The position numbers were made by a program, and so were the translations under genes. DNA of 64,000 nt. Source: Aquabacterium sp. GTDB taxonomy: Bacteria > Pseudomonadota > Gammaproteobacteria > Burkholderiales > Burkholderiaceae_C. The notes below the pieces were generated by a model. That model ran no database searches. It was not told where the DNA came from and worked only from the letters and a program-made list of their open reading frames with translations. The DNA is taken from positions 62,001 through 126,000 of the forward strand of contig NZ_JAQSDR010000036.1 in NCBI RefSeq assembly GCF_029946005.1, given 5' to 3'. This document shows positions 46,095 through 55,318 of this stretch, piece after piece; positions within the stretch are counted from its first letter, which is position 1; every line of letters starts with the position of its first letter.

Positions 46095-46958
46095 ATGAAG
46101 CTGCGCTTTACCAAAATGCACGGCGCGGGCAACGATTTCATCGTGCTCGACGCCACCCGGGGGCCGCTGCCACTGAGCGCGGCCCAATACCGTTTTCTGG
46201 CCGACCGCCGTTTCGGCATCGGGGCCGACCAGATCCTGATCGTCGAGCCCGGCTCAGCCGAGCAAAACACCGACTTCACCTACCGCATCATGAACGCCGA
46301 TGGCGGCGAGGTCGAGCAATGCGGCAACGGTGCCCGCTGCTTCGCGCGCTATGTGCACGACCACCAGCTCACCAGCAAGACGAAGCTGCGCGTGCAGACC
46401 ATGATGGGTGTGATCGAGCCGCAGTTGCAAGACGACGGCCGCGTCACCGTGGACATGGGCCAGCCGGTGCTGCAACCCGACCAGGTGCCCTTCAACAGCG
46501 TCGGCCTCACGCCCAAGCTGGTCAACGGCTGCGAGCTGTGGCCCCTGCCTTTGGCCGACTACCCGGTCGACGTGGCCGTGGTGTCCATGGGCAATCCCCA
46601 CTCGGTGCTTCGCGTGGACGATGTCGACCACGCGCCCGTGGGCGAGATCGGCCCTCAGATCGAAGGCCACGAACGCTTCCCGCGCCGCGTCAACGCGGGC
46701 TTCATGCAACTGGTCGGCCGCTCGCACATCAAGCTTCGCGTGTACGAGCGCGGTTCGGGCGAGACCCTGGCCTGCGGTTCGGGCGCCTGCGCCGCCGTGG
46801 TCGCCGGCATCCGCCTGGGCTGGCTGGACGCCACCGTGGACGTTGAAACGCGCGGCGGCCTGTTGACCATCCAATGGGCGGGCATCGGCCACCCCGTGCT
46901 GATGACCGGCCCGGCCGCCACCGTCTTCGACGGCGAAATCGACGTGCCCGCGCTTTGA
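46095..46958 (+). CDS. dapF: Diaminopimelate epimerase
   Basis: A 287-residue enzyme that epimerises LL- to meso-diaminopimelate for lysine and peptidoglycan synthesis. The two active-site cysteines are in QCGNGARC and ACGSGACA; the N terminus [13 protein letters not shown] and the [13 protein letters not shown] loop are typical. Normal length. It heads dapF-DUF484-carbonic anhydrase-xerC, a conserved betaproteobacterial order apart from the anhydrase. Confidence 0.97.
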   Translation: MKLRFTKMHGAGNDFIVLDATRGPLPLSAAQYRFLADRRFGIGADQILIVEPGSAEQNTDFTYRIMNADGGEVEQCGNGARCFARYVHDHQLTSKTKLRVQTMMGVIEPQLQDDGRVTVDMGQPVLQPDQVPFNSVGLTPKLVNGCELWPLPLADYPVDVAVVSMGNPHSVLRVDDVDHAPVGEIGPQIEGHERFPRRVNAGFMQLVGRSHIKLRVYERGSGETLACGSGACAAVVAGIRLGWLDATVDVETRGGLLTIQWAGIGHPVLMTGPAATVFDGEIDVPAL

Positions 46959-46989
46959 AGCGCCGACTCAAACCAAACCACACGCCACC

Positions 46990-47676
46990 ATGACGACACC
47001 CCTGCAAGGCATCACCGAAGACGACATCGCCAATTACCTGGTGCACACGCCCGGCTTCTTTGAGCGCCACGCCCAGTTGCTGTCCAGCGTGCAGTTGACC
47101 AGCCCGCACGGCCTGCGCGCGGTGTCGCTGCAAGAGCGCCAGATGGAAATGCTGCGCGACAAGAACAAAGGCCTGGAGCGTCGGATCATGGAGATGATCC
47201 GCCACAGCCAGGAGAACGAGGCCATCGCCCAGCGCCTGCACCACTGGGTGCGCTCCGTGCTGATCACCCACGATGACAGCGCCCTGCCCGATGTCATGCT
47301 GGCCGAACTGCAGCGCGAGTTCCTGATCCCCCAGGCCGCCGTGCGCATCTGGGACACGCCCACCGTGCCCGTGCGCGAAGCCCTGCGCGAGTTGCCCACT
47401 GCCCAAGCCGTGAGCGACGACGTGCGCAGCTTTGCCGCCAGCTTGAGCCTGCCCTACTGCGGCGTCAACGCAGGTTTCGAAGCCTCGAAGTGGATGCCCG
47501 ACGCCAGCACCATCACCTCGCTGGCCATGATCCCGCTGCACCACCTGGGCCAGACCTACGGCCTGCTGGTGCTGGGCTCGCCCGACCCCACCCGCTACAC
47601 GGCCGACATGGGCGTGGACTTTTTGCAGCAGGTGGGCGAGACCGCCAGCGCGGCCCTGGCGAGGTTGCTGGGATGA
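46990..47676 (+). CDS. DUF484 family protein
   Basis: A 228-residue protein of the DUF484 family, usually encoded between dapF and xerC. The first 40 residues have the pattern DDIANYLVHTPGFFERH; a coiled-coil helix (LQERQMEMLRDKNKGLERRI) precedes a GAF-like domain. The function is unknown. Its stop overlaps the start of the carbonic anhydrase gene (ATGA). Confidence 0.93.
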   Translation: MTTPLQGITEDDIANYLVHTPGFFERHAQLLSSVQLTSPHGLRAVSLQERQMEMLRDKNKGLERRIMEMIRHSQENEAIAQRLHHWVRSVLITHDDSALPDVMLAELQREFLIPQAAVRIWDTPTVPVREALRELPTAQAVSDDVRSFAASLSLPYCGVNAGFEASKWMPDASTITSLAMIPLHHLGQTYGLLVLGSPDPTRYTADMGVDFLQQVGETASAALARLLG

Positions 47677-48302
47677 GCTCGACCGCCCAAGAAGCCCTGG
47701 CGCGGCTGCGTGAAGGCAACCAACGCTTCGTGGCCAGCATCCAGTCCGGCCAGCCCTTGCTGGGCCCCACCAAGCCCATCGAGCTGGGCCAGCCGCAGAA
47801 CCCGGTGGCCATCATCCTGGGTTGCTCGGATGCACGCGTGCCGGCCGAACTGGTGTTCGACCAAGGGCTGGGCGACCTGTTCGTGATCCGCGTGGCGGGC
47901 AATGTCGTGGCGCCTTCGCAGGTGGGCAGCGTGGAGTTCGCGGCCTCGCGCTTTGGCACGCCGCTGGTGGTGGTGCTGGGGCATTCGGGCTGCGGTGCCA
48001 TCATCGCCACCATCGAAGCGCTGCAAAACCCCACCGGCAGCGCCTCATCGCGCAACCTGCACTCCATCGTCAACCGCGTGAAGCCTTCGGTCGAAGGCCT
48101 TTTGGCCACCGAACTTCGGCACGACATGGGCCAGTTGGTGCACCACGCCGTGCGGGCCAATGTGCGTGCTTCGGTCAACCAGTTGCGCCACGGCTCCGAA
48201 CTGCTCGAACAACTCATCCAGCAAGGCAGCCTGGCCGTGGTCGGCGCGGAGTACTCGCTGGAAACCGGCACCGTCGAGTTCCTGGACGACTTGGGCGCCT
48301 GA
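47673..48302 (+). CDS. Beta-class carbonic anhydrase
   Basis: A 209-residue zinc enzyme interconverting carbon dioxide and bicarbonate. Zinc ligands are in ILGCSDARVP (Cys, with the Asp-Arg dyad) and LGHSGCGAI (His and Cys); the N-terminal REGNQRFV motif is also typical. There is no signal peptide. The start overlaps the DUF484 stop, so it is coupled into the dapF-xerC operon, where it is an extra gene compared with the usual order. An alternative longer frame begins at 47490 but has no homology. Confidence 0.94.
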   Translation: MSSTAQEALARLREGNQRFVASIQSGQPLLGPTKPIELGQPQNPVAIILGCSDARVPAELVFDQGLGDLFVIRVAGNVVAPSQVGSVEFAASRFGTPLVVVLGHSGCGAIIATIEALQNPTGSASSRNLHSIVNRVKPSVEGLLATELRHDMGQLVHHAVRANVRASVNQLRHGSELLEQLIQQGSLAVVGAEYSLETGTVEFLDDLGA

Positions 48303-48367
48303 CGCGCCCAGCTGGCCGTGCCGTCGCCGGGTTTGAGCCAGAGCTGCGCTTGCCCCGACAATGGGAC

Positions 48368-49333
48368 ATGCCATCGTCTGCATCAACGCCCGCCCTGGTC
48401 CAGCGCCACCTGGAGCACCTGCGCGTACAACGCCGCCTGGCCGAGCGCACGCTGGCCATGTACCAGGACGCCTTCAAGCGGCTGGACGCCTTCTGCACCA
48501 AAGAAGCCTTGAGCCTGCCCGCCGTCAAACCGCACCACGTGCGCGGCTGGGCCGCCCGGCTGCACGCCTCGGGGCTGGGCCCCCGCAGCATCGCCATCAC
48601 CTTGTCGGCCTGGCGCGGCCTGTTCCGCTGGATGGGCCGCGAAGGCCTGGCCACCCTCAACCCGGTGGAAGGCGTGCGCGCGCCCAAAGGCCCCAAGCCC
48701 CTGCCCAAGGCCCTGTCGGTAGAGCAAGCCGTGGCCTTGTCCACCGAAGCGGCCCCCAAGGCCCCACCGCCCCGCAGCCGCGATGCGCGCGAAGCCCCGT
48801 GGCTGGCCGCGCGCGACCACTGCATGGTCGAGCTGCTGTACGGCAGCGGCCTGCGCAGCGCCGAATTGCTGGGACTGGACGTGACTGCCAGCCCACAAGC
48901 CCTGGGCTGGCTGGACCGCGCTGGCGCCGAGGCCCACGTGCTGGGCAAGGGCAGCAAGCGCCGCACCGTGCCCGTGGGCACCCAGGCCTTGAAAGCCCTC
49001 GACGCCTGGCTTGAACTGCGCACCGCCCTGGCCGCCCCGGGCGAGGCCGCCCTGTTCGTCAGCCGCTTGGGCCGCCGCCTGACCGCCGTGCAATTGCGCA
49101 ACCGCCTCAAGCAGATGGCCATTGACGCGGGCCTGCCCACGCATGTGCACCCGCACATGCTGCGCCACAGCTTCGCCAGCCACCTGCTGCAATCCAGCGG
49201 TGATCTGCGGGCCGTGCAAGAGTTGCTGGGTCATGCCCACATCACCACCACCCAGGTCTACACCAAGCTGGACTACCAACACCTGGCCAAGGTGTACGAC
49301 GCCGCCCACCCCCGAGCCAAGCGCAAGGATTGA
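48368..49333 (+). CDS. xerC: Tyrosine recombinase XerC
   Basis: A 321-residue site-specific recombinase that with XerD resolves chromosome dimers at dif. An N-terminal SAM-like core-binding domain (about 1-95) is followed by the catalytic domain with the Arg in YGSGLRSAELLGL, the Lys in GKGSKRR, HMLRHSFASHLL (His-x-x-Arg), the His in LGHAHITTTQ and the Tyr nucleophile in VYTKLD. A Pro/Ala/Arg-rich insertion of about 20 residues precedes the first Arg. DUF484 and dapF upstream support XerC rather than XerD. Confidence 0.94.
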   Translation: MPSSASTPALVQRHLEHLRVQRRLAERTLAMYQDAFKRLDAFCTKEALSLPAVKPHHVRGWAARLHASGLGPRSIAITLSAWRGLFRWMGREGLATLNPVEGVRAPKGPKPLPKALSVEQAVALSTEAAPKAPPPRSRDAREAPWLAARDHCMVELLYGSGLRSAELLGLDVTASPQALGWLDRAGAEAHVLGKGSKRRTVPVGTQALKALDAWLELRTALAAPGEAALFVSRLGRRLTAVQLRNRLKQMAIDAGLPTHVHPHMLRHSFASHLLQSSGDLRAVQELLGHAHITTTQVYTKLDYQHLAKVYDAAHPRAKRKD

Positions 49334-49421
49334 ACCGCCTCTCCCCGTGGCGGGACCCTCAAGGCATTTCGTGATATTGCGCCGTTGAATAACCACGCTT
49401 TTGGCCAGGCCATACAGAAGT

Positions 49422-49451
49422 GCGGACATCTCCATTGGTATTGGCGGACAT
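49422..49451 (+). promoter_or_regulatory. Direct repeat, candidate AraC-type operator
   Basis: GCGGACAT occurs twice in the same orientation (49422-49429 and 49444-49451), 22 bp apart, two helical turns. The second copy overlaps a CATAAT that may be the -10 box, 39 bp before the AraC-family start. AraC-type proteins typically bind such direct repeats. Confidence 0.55.
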
Positions 49452-49489
49452 AATTTGTAACGTCAATGAACAACCGATGAAAGTAGCGC

Positions 49490-50578
49490 ATGAGTTCCAA
49501 GCCCACGATCTGGGATTTCCGCCGAGGCATCGCCACTGCTCGCGTCCTCACGCAACTGGGCTATGAACGCGGCGTCAGTGTGGACGCCATGCTGCGCCAC
49601 ACCGGCATCACCCGGGCCCAGCTGGACGACCCCAAGGCCGAGATTGAAGCACTGCAAGAGGTGCAGCTGATCCGTAACCTGAGCACCGAGCTGAATCACG
49701 CCAGCGAGCTGGGCATCCACGCCGGTTGCCGCTACCACGTCACCACTTATGGCCTGTGGGGCTACGCCGTCATGAGCAGCCCCAACCTGGGCGCCGCCGT
49801 GTCGATGGCCTCGCGCATGCTGAACCTGACCTTCTCGCTCACCACCAACGTGATCGAGCGCCAGGGCGACATCATCACCTCCACCTTCCAGACCGACCAC
49901 CTGCCGCCCGACGTGCGCCAGTTCATCATCGACCGCGACCGCGCCGCCATCGTCACCCTGCAACGCGAGATCCTGGGTGCGCCGCTGCCCTACCGCGACG
50001 TGCAGATGAAGTGCCCCGAACCGGCCCCAGAGGTCGTGGCCGCCTACACCGCGCTGTTCGGCGTGCGCCCCACCTTCAACATGCCGCACGAGCGCAACAT
50101 TTTTGACGCCAGCCTGATGGACCTGCCCCTGCCGCAGGCCGACCCGCACACCGCCCACCTGTGCGAGCAAATGTGCCGCAACCTGATGGAAAGCCGCCAT
50201 GCCCGCACCGGCGTGGCCGCCAATGTGCGCGACCGCCTGCTGCGCACGCCCGGCCACATCCCCGACATGGAAAAAGTGGCCGAGGAAATGAACATGACCT
50301 CGCGCACCCTGCGCCGCCACCTGACGGCCGAAGGCGCCACCTTCCGGGGTTTGCTGGAAGAAGTGCGCCGCACCCTCACCGAAGAGTTGATGGCCACCGC
50401 CAGCCTCACCCACAGCGAGATCGCCGAGCGCCTGGGTTACGCCGACGTCACCACCTTCATCGAGGCTTTCCGCCGCTGGAAAGGCATGGCACCCAGCGAG
50501 TACCGTCGCAGCCAGGGCTTGACCCCACCGACCACACGGCTGGCCCGCGCGCGCCTGAGCATCAAGAATACGGCCTGA
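49490..50578 (+). CDS. AraC-family transcriptional regulator (Arabinose_bd/OruR-like)
   Basis: A 362-residue regulator. Residues about 20-210 form the 'Arabinose_bd' ligand domain seen in OruR/ArgR-type members (GVSVDAMLRHTGIT, GLWGYAVMSSPNLGAAV); residues about 255-345 are the AraC DNA-binding domain with two HTHs (EEMNMTSRTLRRHL and IAERLGYADVTTFIEAFRRWKGMAPSEYRR). Such proteins respond to small molecules, often amino acids or catabolic intermediates. The next gene (HDOD) is not an obvious target, so its regulon is unknown. A direct repeat upstream suggests autoregulation. Confidence 0.93.
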   Translation: MSSKPTIWDFRRGIATARVLTQLGYERGVSVDAMLRHTGITRAQLDDPKAEIEALQEVQLIRNLSTELNHASELGIHAGCRYHVTTYGLWGYAVMSSPNLGAAVSMASRMLNLTFSLTTNVIERQGDIITSTFQTDHLPPDVRQFIIDRDRAAIVTLQREILGAPLPYRDVQMKCPEPAPEVVAAYTALFGVRPTFNMPHERNIFDASLMDLPLPQADPHTAHLCEQMCRNLMESRHARTGVAANVRDRLLRTPGHIPDMEKVAEEMNMTSRTLRRHLTAEGATFRGLLEEVRRTLTEELMATASLTHSEIAERLGYADVTTFIEAFRRWKGMAPSEYRRSQGLTPPTTRLARARLSIKNTA

Positions 50579-50646
50579 AGGCGGGCCAATTCCCCTTTCA
50601 CGATGTGGCGCGCAGGCATAGACTGCGTCGTGAAAGGTGCCCCGCC

Positions 50647-51477
50647 ATGACCATCGAATCCCCCCTGCGCAACCTCAACATTGACCTGCCCGCTTGTCCC
50701 AGCACCCTGGTCAAGCTATCGCTGTTGATGGCCGAAGAAGACTGCACCACCGAGCAACTGGCCGAGGTCATTGAAAACGACATGGCCTTGTCCTCGGCGG
50801 TGGTGCGTACCGTCAACTCGGCGCTGTTCGGCCTGCTCAAGCGGGTCGAGACCGTGCACGAGGGCATCCGCTACCTGGGCACCGCTCAAGTGGCCGGCCT
50901 GACTTATGAGATCGGGCTGCGCGGGGCCTTCCCGCCCGGGCCGCTGCTGCAGGCCATCTGGGACCGCGCCGGCATCCGTGGTCTCGCCATGGGCAGCATC
51001 GCGCGCCAGCTGGACGTCGATCAATGGCTGGCCCACACCATCGGCCTGTTCGCCGAAAGCGGCCGCGCCGTGCTGATCGCCTACGACCACCAGCGCTACA
51101 TGGCGCTGGACAGCAAAAGCACCAACGAAGAACAACTGGCCGAAGCCGAGATTGCCGCCTTTGGCGTCAGCCACTCGGCGCTGGGCGCCGCCCTGTGCCA
51201 ATCGTGGGGCCTGTCCCGCGAGGTGGCCGATGGCGTGCGCTGCCGCCCGCAAGGCCCAGCCTCGTGGGCCAACGAACGCCCGCAGGTGCAGCGCCTGTTG
51301 ACCATTGGCGCCGCCGTGGACGGCCTGTTACTCGACCCTGTCAGCGCCGCCGACCCCGAAGCCATGTGGCAAAAACTCGAACCCCTGACCCAACAAATCG
51401 GGATGAACTTCCAGGCCTTCCAGTTGGCCACCACGCGGGTGTGTGAACGACTCAACACCGCGCGCCAAAAAGCGTAA
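50647..51477 (+). CDS. HDOD domain protein
   Basis: A 276-residue single HDOD-domain protein, a signalling family related to HD phosphohydrolases but mostly without catalytic metal ligands. It begins with LPACPSTLVKLSLL, has a VIENDMALSSAVVRTVNSALFG stretch characteristic of HDOD, and lacks an HD pair. AAAGGTG lies seven bases before the ATG. The longer frame from 50161 is a shadow of the AraC gene. It lies 68 bp after that gene and 51 bp before a hybrid kinase, so a short signalling operon is possible. Confidence 0.9.
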   Translation: MTIESPLRNLNIDLPACPSTLVKLSLLMAEEDCTTEQLAEVIENDMALSSAVVRTVNSALFGLLKRVETVHEGIRYLGTAQVAGLTYEIGLRGAFPPGPLLQAIWDRAGIRGLAMGSIARQLDVDQWLAHTIGLFAESGRAVLIAYDHQRYMALDSKSTNEEQLAEAEIAAFGVSHSALGAALCQSWGLSREVADGVRCRPQGPASWANERPQVQRLLTIGAAVDGLLLDPVSAADPEAMWQKLEPLTQQIGMNFQAFQLATTRVCERLNTARQKA

Positions 51478-51528
51478 AGCTGCCCCGCATCAGCTCAAGT
51501 CGCCCGCGCGCCGGACGATAAATAGACG

Positions 51529-53397
51529 ATGCTGCTCTTGCCAGACCCCTTGCGGGTCACCCCTGACGACCCTCAGCTCAAGCGCCTGATCGAAGCCGAA
51601 CGGGTGCGGATGCTGTTCGGTGCCGCGCTGCCGGTCGAACTGGTCAGCAGTGTGTTCGCGGTCTCCCTGGCCGCGTTGATTGGTGCGCAGGTGGGCTGGC
51701 CACGGGCTGGCGTCTGGGCGCTGGCCTGCCTGGCCGTCGCCGCCCTTCGCTTGGGCCTGTACCGCGCTTATGTGCGCTCGCAGCAACGCGACCACCCCCA
51801 CTGGCTCAACAAGATGGTGATGATGTCCGGGCTGTTCGGCGCCACTTGGGGCGTGGGCTGTGCCTGGCTGCTGCCGGTCAACGACCTGAACGTGTCCGCC
51901 GTCATCGTGGGCTCGCTGATTGGCGCCAGCGCCATCTGTACCTTCGCACTGCAAGCCGACCCATGGCCCAACCGCGTCCTGAATGTGACTTTGCTGCTGC
52001 CCAGCGCCGTGATGCTGTTCACCCGGGGTGATGCCTATGGTTTGTTCGGGGGCTGCGGCTTGCTGACTTTGATGGGAGTGATGCTGATGGAAGGCGAACG
52101 TTCGGCCCGTCGCATCACCGAGCTGCTGTGGCTGCGCTTCACCACCGATCGCATTGCGCAGGAGCGTGCGGAGGCACTCAAATTGGCCCAGCGCCACAGC
52201 GCCGTCAAAGACCAGTTTTTGGCCACCATGAGCCACGAGATGCGCACGCCGTTGCACGGCATCCTGGGCCTGGCGCGGCTGGTGAGCCAGAAGCTGCCGG
52301 CCCGCCCTGGCGTGCTGAACGAATCGCGCGAACACCTGGCTTTGATCGAACGCTCGGGCGAGCACCTGCTGGGCATCATCAGCGACGTGCTGGATTTCTC
52401 GCGCATCGAGGCCGGCAAGCTGCAGATTGACCAGGCGCCTTTTGACCTGCACGCGGTGGTGGACGACGTGCTGTCGCTGCTGGCCGTCACCGCCGCCGAG
52501 AAAGGCCTGCCTTTGCGGCGAGAGGTGCAACTGCCCTCGCCCTGCATGGTGTTTGGTGACGCGGCGCGCTTGCGCCAGGTGCTGCACAACCTGGTGGGCA
52601 ACGCCATCAAGTTCACCGACATGGGCCATGTGCGCGTGACGGTGCAACGCCACGATTGCGAGAGCGAAGGCCCCGACAGCCCTTGCGCCAAACGCGTGGT
52701 TTTCCGCATTGAAGACACCGGCATCGGCATCACGCCCGACCAGCAGACCATGGTGTTCGACGCCTTCCACCAGGCCGATGGCAGCTTCGTGCGCCGCCAC
52801 CGCGGCACGGGCCTGGGCCTGACGATCTCTCGGGAAATCGCCCGCGCCATGAACGGCGACATCGTCTGCGAAAGCACGGCCGGCCAAGGCTCGGTGTTCA
52901 CCTTGAACGTGCCGCTGCCCCGCGTCACCAACAGCGAGCCGACCCGCTTCCTGGCCACGCGGCCTTCATCGCTCCTGAGCGAGCTGGGCTTCAGTGGCCA
53001 TGTGCTGCTGGCCGAGGACAACCCGGTCAACGCCCTGGTGGCCGAAGCCATCCTCACCAAGCTGGGCCTGCAGGTCACGCACGTGGAGAATGGTCAGCAA
53101 GCGCTGGCCATACTGACCCCACCGCACCACGGCATCGACCTGGTCCTGATGGACTGCCAGATGCCCGTGCTGGACGGCATCGAAGCCACGCGTCGCCTGC
53201 GCTGCCTGGAGCAGGAACAAGGCCGCCCCAGCCTGCCGGTGATCGCGCTGACGGCCAATGTGATGAGCCAAGACCGCGACCGCTGCCGGGCCGCGGGCAT
53301 GGATGATCACCTGGCCAAGCCCTTCACGCAGGAAGACCTGAGCGCGATGCTCAAGGCCCACCTGCACACGGAGCGTCAGCCTTCGTTCACGGCTTGA
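51529..53397 (+). CDS. Hybrid sensor histidine kinase/response regulator with 7TM-like front
   Basis: A 622-residue inner-membrane hybrid kinase. The first 190 residues hold about six membrane helices, then a short coiled region, HisKA with the phosphorylated H236 in MSHEMRTPLHG, HATPase_c (NLVGNAIKFTD, DTGIGI, GTGLGL) and a receiver domain with phospho-acceptor D542 in LMDCQMPVLDG and the Lys in LAKPFT. No separate response regulator or Hpt protein lies next to it, so its output is not visible. It ends three bases before the convergent YceI gene. Confidence 0.94.
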   Translation: MLLLPDPLRVTPDDPQLKRLIEAERVRMLFGAALPVELVSSVFAVSLAALIGAQVGWPRAGVWALACLAVAALRLGLYRAYVRSQQRDHPHWLNKMVMMSGLFGATWGVGCAWLLPVNDLNVSAVIVGSLIGASAICTFALQADPWPNRVLNVTLLLPSAVMLFTRGDAYGLFGGCGLLTLMGVMLMEGERSARRITELLWLRFTTDRIAQERAEALKLAQRHSAVKDQFLATMSHEMRTPLHGILGLARLVSQKLPARPGVLNESREHLALIERSGEHLLGIISDVLDFSRIEAGKLQIDQAPFDLHAVVDDVLSLLAVTAAEKGLPLRREVQLPSPCMVFGDAARLRQVLHNLVGNAIKFTDMGHVRVTVQRHDCESEGPDSPCAKRVVFRIEDTGIGITPDQQTMVFDAFHQADGSFVRRHRGTGLGLTISREIARAMNGDIVCESTAGQGSVFTLNVPLPRVTNSEPTRFLATRPSSLLSELGFSGHVLLAEDNPVNALVAEAILTKLGLQVTHVENGQQALAILTPPHHGIDLVLMDCQMPVLDGIEATRRLRCLEQEQGRPSLPVIALTANVMSQDRDRCRAAGMDDHLAKPFTQEDLSAMLKAHLHTERQPSFTA

Positions 53398-53400
53398 CCA

Positions 53401-53976
53401 TCACTGCTTGACGGCTTCGACCTGGATCACCAGCTTGATGTTGTCGGGCAAGGCGGGCACGCCGTAGCTCATGCCGAAAGCACTGCGCTGGATGGTGGTT
53501 TCAAAGTCGCCGCCGCACACTTCGCGCTTGAGGCGGGGGTTCTCGTAGCAACCATAGTTGCTGGCCGTCAGCACGGCGGGCTGGCTCTTGCCCAGCAGCG
53601 TCAGCGTGCCGGCCACCGAGGTCACCTTGTCACCGTCGAAGGTGAACTTGTCACCCGTGAAGGTCGCGGTGGGGAAGGCCTCGACGTTGAAGAAATCCTT
53701 GCTCTTGAGGTGGCCGTCAAACGGGCCGGTGCCGGTACTGATCGAGCCGGTCTCCAGCGTGATGTCAACCTTGCCAGTCTTGGCGGCCTTGTCCAGCGAG
53801 ATGCTGCCGGACTTCTTGTCGAAGCGGCCCCGGTTGGTCGACGTGCCAAAGTGCTTGGCCTCAAAGGTCACGAAGGTGTGCGTGGGGTCGATGGCGTAAG
53901 TGGCGGGTTCAGCGTGAACGGCGGCGGCCGCCAGGGCGGCCGTGGCGGCCAACAGGGTCAGGGAAAGTGTCTTCAT
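53401..53976 (-). CDS. YceI-family periplasmic protein (first copy)
   Basis: A 191-residue exported protein with a signal peptide (cleavage near VHA-E) and the YceI lipocalin-like barrel that binds polyisoprenoids such as ubiquinone: YAIDPTHTFVTFEAKHFG, RGRFDKKSGSISLD, FFNVEAFPTATF and GTLTLLGKSQP. GAGGAA precedes the ATG at a spacing of seven. It is the last gene of cytochrome b561-YceI-YceI, the arrangement that suggests quinone-linked electron transfer. Two Cys residues (YGCYE and EVCGG) may form a disulfide. Confidence 0.94.
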   Translation of the reverse strand: MKTLSLTLLAATAALAAAAVHAEPATYAIDPTHTFVTFEAKHFGTSTNRGRFDKKSGSISLDKAAKTGKVDITLETGSISTGTGPFDGHLKSKDFFNVEAFPTATFTGDKFTFDGDKVTSVAGTLTLLGKSQPAVLTASNYGCYENPRLKREVCGGDFETTIQRSAFGMSYGVPALPDNIKLVIQVEAVKQ

Positions 53977-54007
53977 GGTCGGGTTCCTCAGGGGGTGAAA
54001 AAAGTGA

Positions 54008-54574
54008 TCAAAGCGCGGGCACGCCTTGCAGGGTCAGCTTGAATTTGACTTGCACATCGTTGGCCACCACGGACGGGTCGGCCCAATCGCCATCGCCCAC
54101 CTTGAAGTCCAGACGCTTGATGGCAAAGGTGCCGGTGGCGGTGGTCAACGCGCCAGCCTGGGTCAATTGCACGGGCACGACCAGGTCTTTGGCGTTGCCC
54201 TTGATCGCCAGCTTGCCCGCCACTTCAAAACGCCCGCCGCCCAGGGCCTTGATGGCGCTGGACTGGAAGGTGGCCTTGGGGAACTTGGCGGTGTTGAACC
54301 ACTCGGGCTTGAGTAACTCGGCGTCCGAATCGGCATTGACGGCCACGCTGCCCAGGTCGATCTGAAAAGCGATCTTGCTGGCGGGCAATTGCTTGGGGTC
54401 GAACGCCACCTGGGCGGTGAAGCGCTTGAAGCGCCCGTCCAGCGGCACCCCCAGTTGCTTGGCCACGAAGGTGATCTCGCTTTGCGCAGGCACCAAGGCC
54501 TGGTCAGCACGGGCCAGTTGGGGCACGGCGGCGGTGGCCAGGGCCAAAGCGGCAGCGGTAAACAGTCGTTTCAT
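54008..54574 (-). CDS. YceI-family periplasmic protein (second copy)
   Basis: A 188-residue paralogue with a signal peptide (cleavage near ARA-D) and YceI core motifs (SEITFVAKQLGVPLDGRFKRF, FNTAKFPKATFQS, GKLAIKGNAKDLVVPV). It differs from its neighbour in lacking cysteines. AGGA lies nine bases before the ATG at 54574; the frame continues further upstream without homology. It sits between cytochrome b561 and the first YceI gene with gaps of about 30 bp, so the three are cotranscribed. Confidence 0.93.
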   Translation of the reverse strand: MKRLFTAAALALATAAVPQLARADQALVPAQSEITFVAKQLGVPLDGRFKRFTAQVAFDPKQLPASKIAFQIDLGSVAVNADSDAELLKPEWFNTAKFPKATFQSSAIKALGGGRFEVAGKLAIKGNAKDLVVPVQLTQAGALTTATGTFAIKRLDFKVGDGDWADPSVVANDVQVKFKLTLQGVPAL

Positions 54575-54602
54575 GTCAAAAGGTCCTGGGGGTGAAGATC
54601 GG

Positions 54603-55151
54603 TCAGCGGCCAGGACGCATGCGCAGCAGCAGGCCATCCCGGTCAATGAAATGGTGCTTGAGGGCCGCGGCCACGTGCAGGCCAACCAAGCCAATCAAGG
54701 CAAAGGCAGAGATCTCGTGCCAGGGCTTGATGGCCTCGGCCAGGGCTTTGTCCACCGGCACGAAATCCGGCAGGGGCAGCACACCAAACCACACGATGGG
54801 ATACCCGCGCGCCGAGCTGTAGGCCCAGCCAATCAGCGGCACCGCGAAAAACAGCACATACATCAGCCCATGGGTGCCGTGGTGGGCCACCTTTTGCCAG
54901 CTGGGCATGGCACGCTCGATGCTGATCGGCAACGGCGGCGGCCGGTGGCTCAGGCGCCACAGCAAGCGCAGCACCGACAGGAACAGGATGGAGACGCCCG
55001 CCCACTTGTGCCAGTTGATGAGTTTGAGCTTGGCGGGCGACATGCCCAGGCCGGTCATGTACAGCCCCACGCCAAAAGCCGTGAGGATGGCCACGGCCAG
55101 CACCCAGTGCAAGGCGATGGCAAAGCCGGTGTAGCGTCCTTGGGCGGTCAT
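54603..55151 (-). CDS. Cytochrome b561
   Basis: A 182-residue four-helix membrane cytochrome that should carry electrons between quinol and periplasmic partners through two b hemes. Candidate heme ligand histidines are in ALHWVLA, LINWHKWAG, HHGTHGLMY and the last helix (GLHVAAALKHHF), as in YodB/CybB-type proteins. AAAGG lies eight bases before the ATG at 55151, which decides against the longer frame. It heads the YceI operon. Confidence 0.94.
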   Translation of the reverse strand: MTAQGRYTGFAIALHWVLAVAILTAFGVGLYMTGLGMSPAKLKLINWHKWAGVSILFLSVLRLLWRLSHRPPPLPISIERAMPSWQKVAHHGTHGLMYVLFFAVPLIGWAYSSARGYPIVWFGVLPLPDFVPVDKALAEAIKPWHEISAFALIGLVGLHVAAALKHHFIDRDGLLLRMRPGR

Positions 55152-55214
55152 GTGCGTGGCCTTTGCGTGAGATAGGAGCCAAAGACCACAGCTTACCGTG
55201 TGGTTAATCACGGG

Positions 55215-55232
55215 GGTTGAACCTGGTTAACC
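55215..55232. promoter_or_regulatory. Two adjacent GGTT(N)AACC palindromes between divergent genes
   Basis: GGTTGAACC (55215-55223) and GGTTAACC (55225-55232) lie side by side in the 167-bp gap between the cytochrome b561 operon and a diguanylate cyclase gene, with a third half-site GGTTAA at 55202. Repeated palindromes of one type suggest an operator for one or both genes. Confidence 0.45.
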
Positions 55233-55318
55233 GGCCATTTCAAGAAATTTGAACCATCACATGGCCCTTAAGCTGGCCCGGTTGCTGCCGAAATCCCCAT
55301 ATACAACATGTAAATCCC

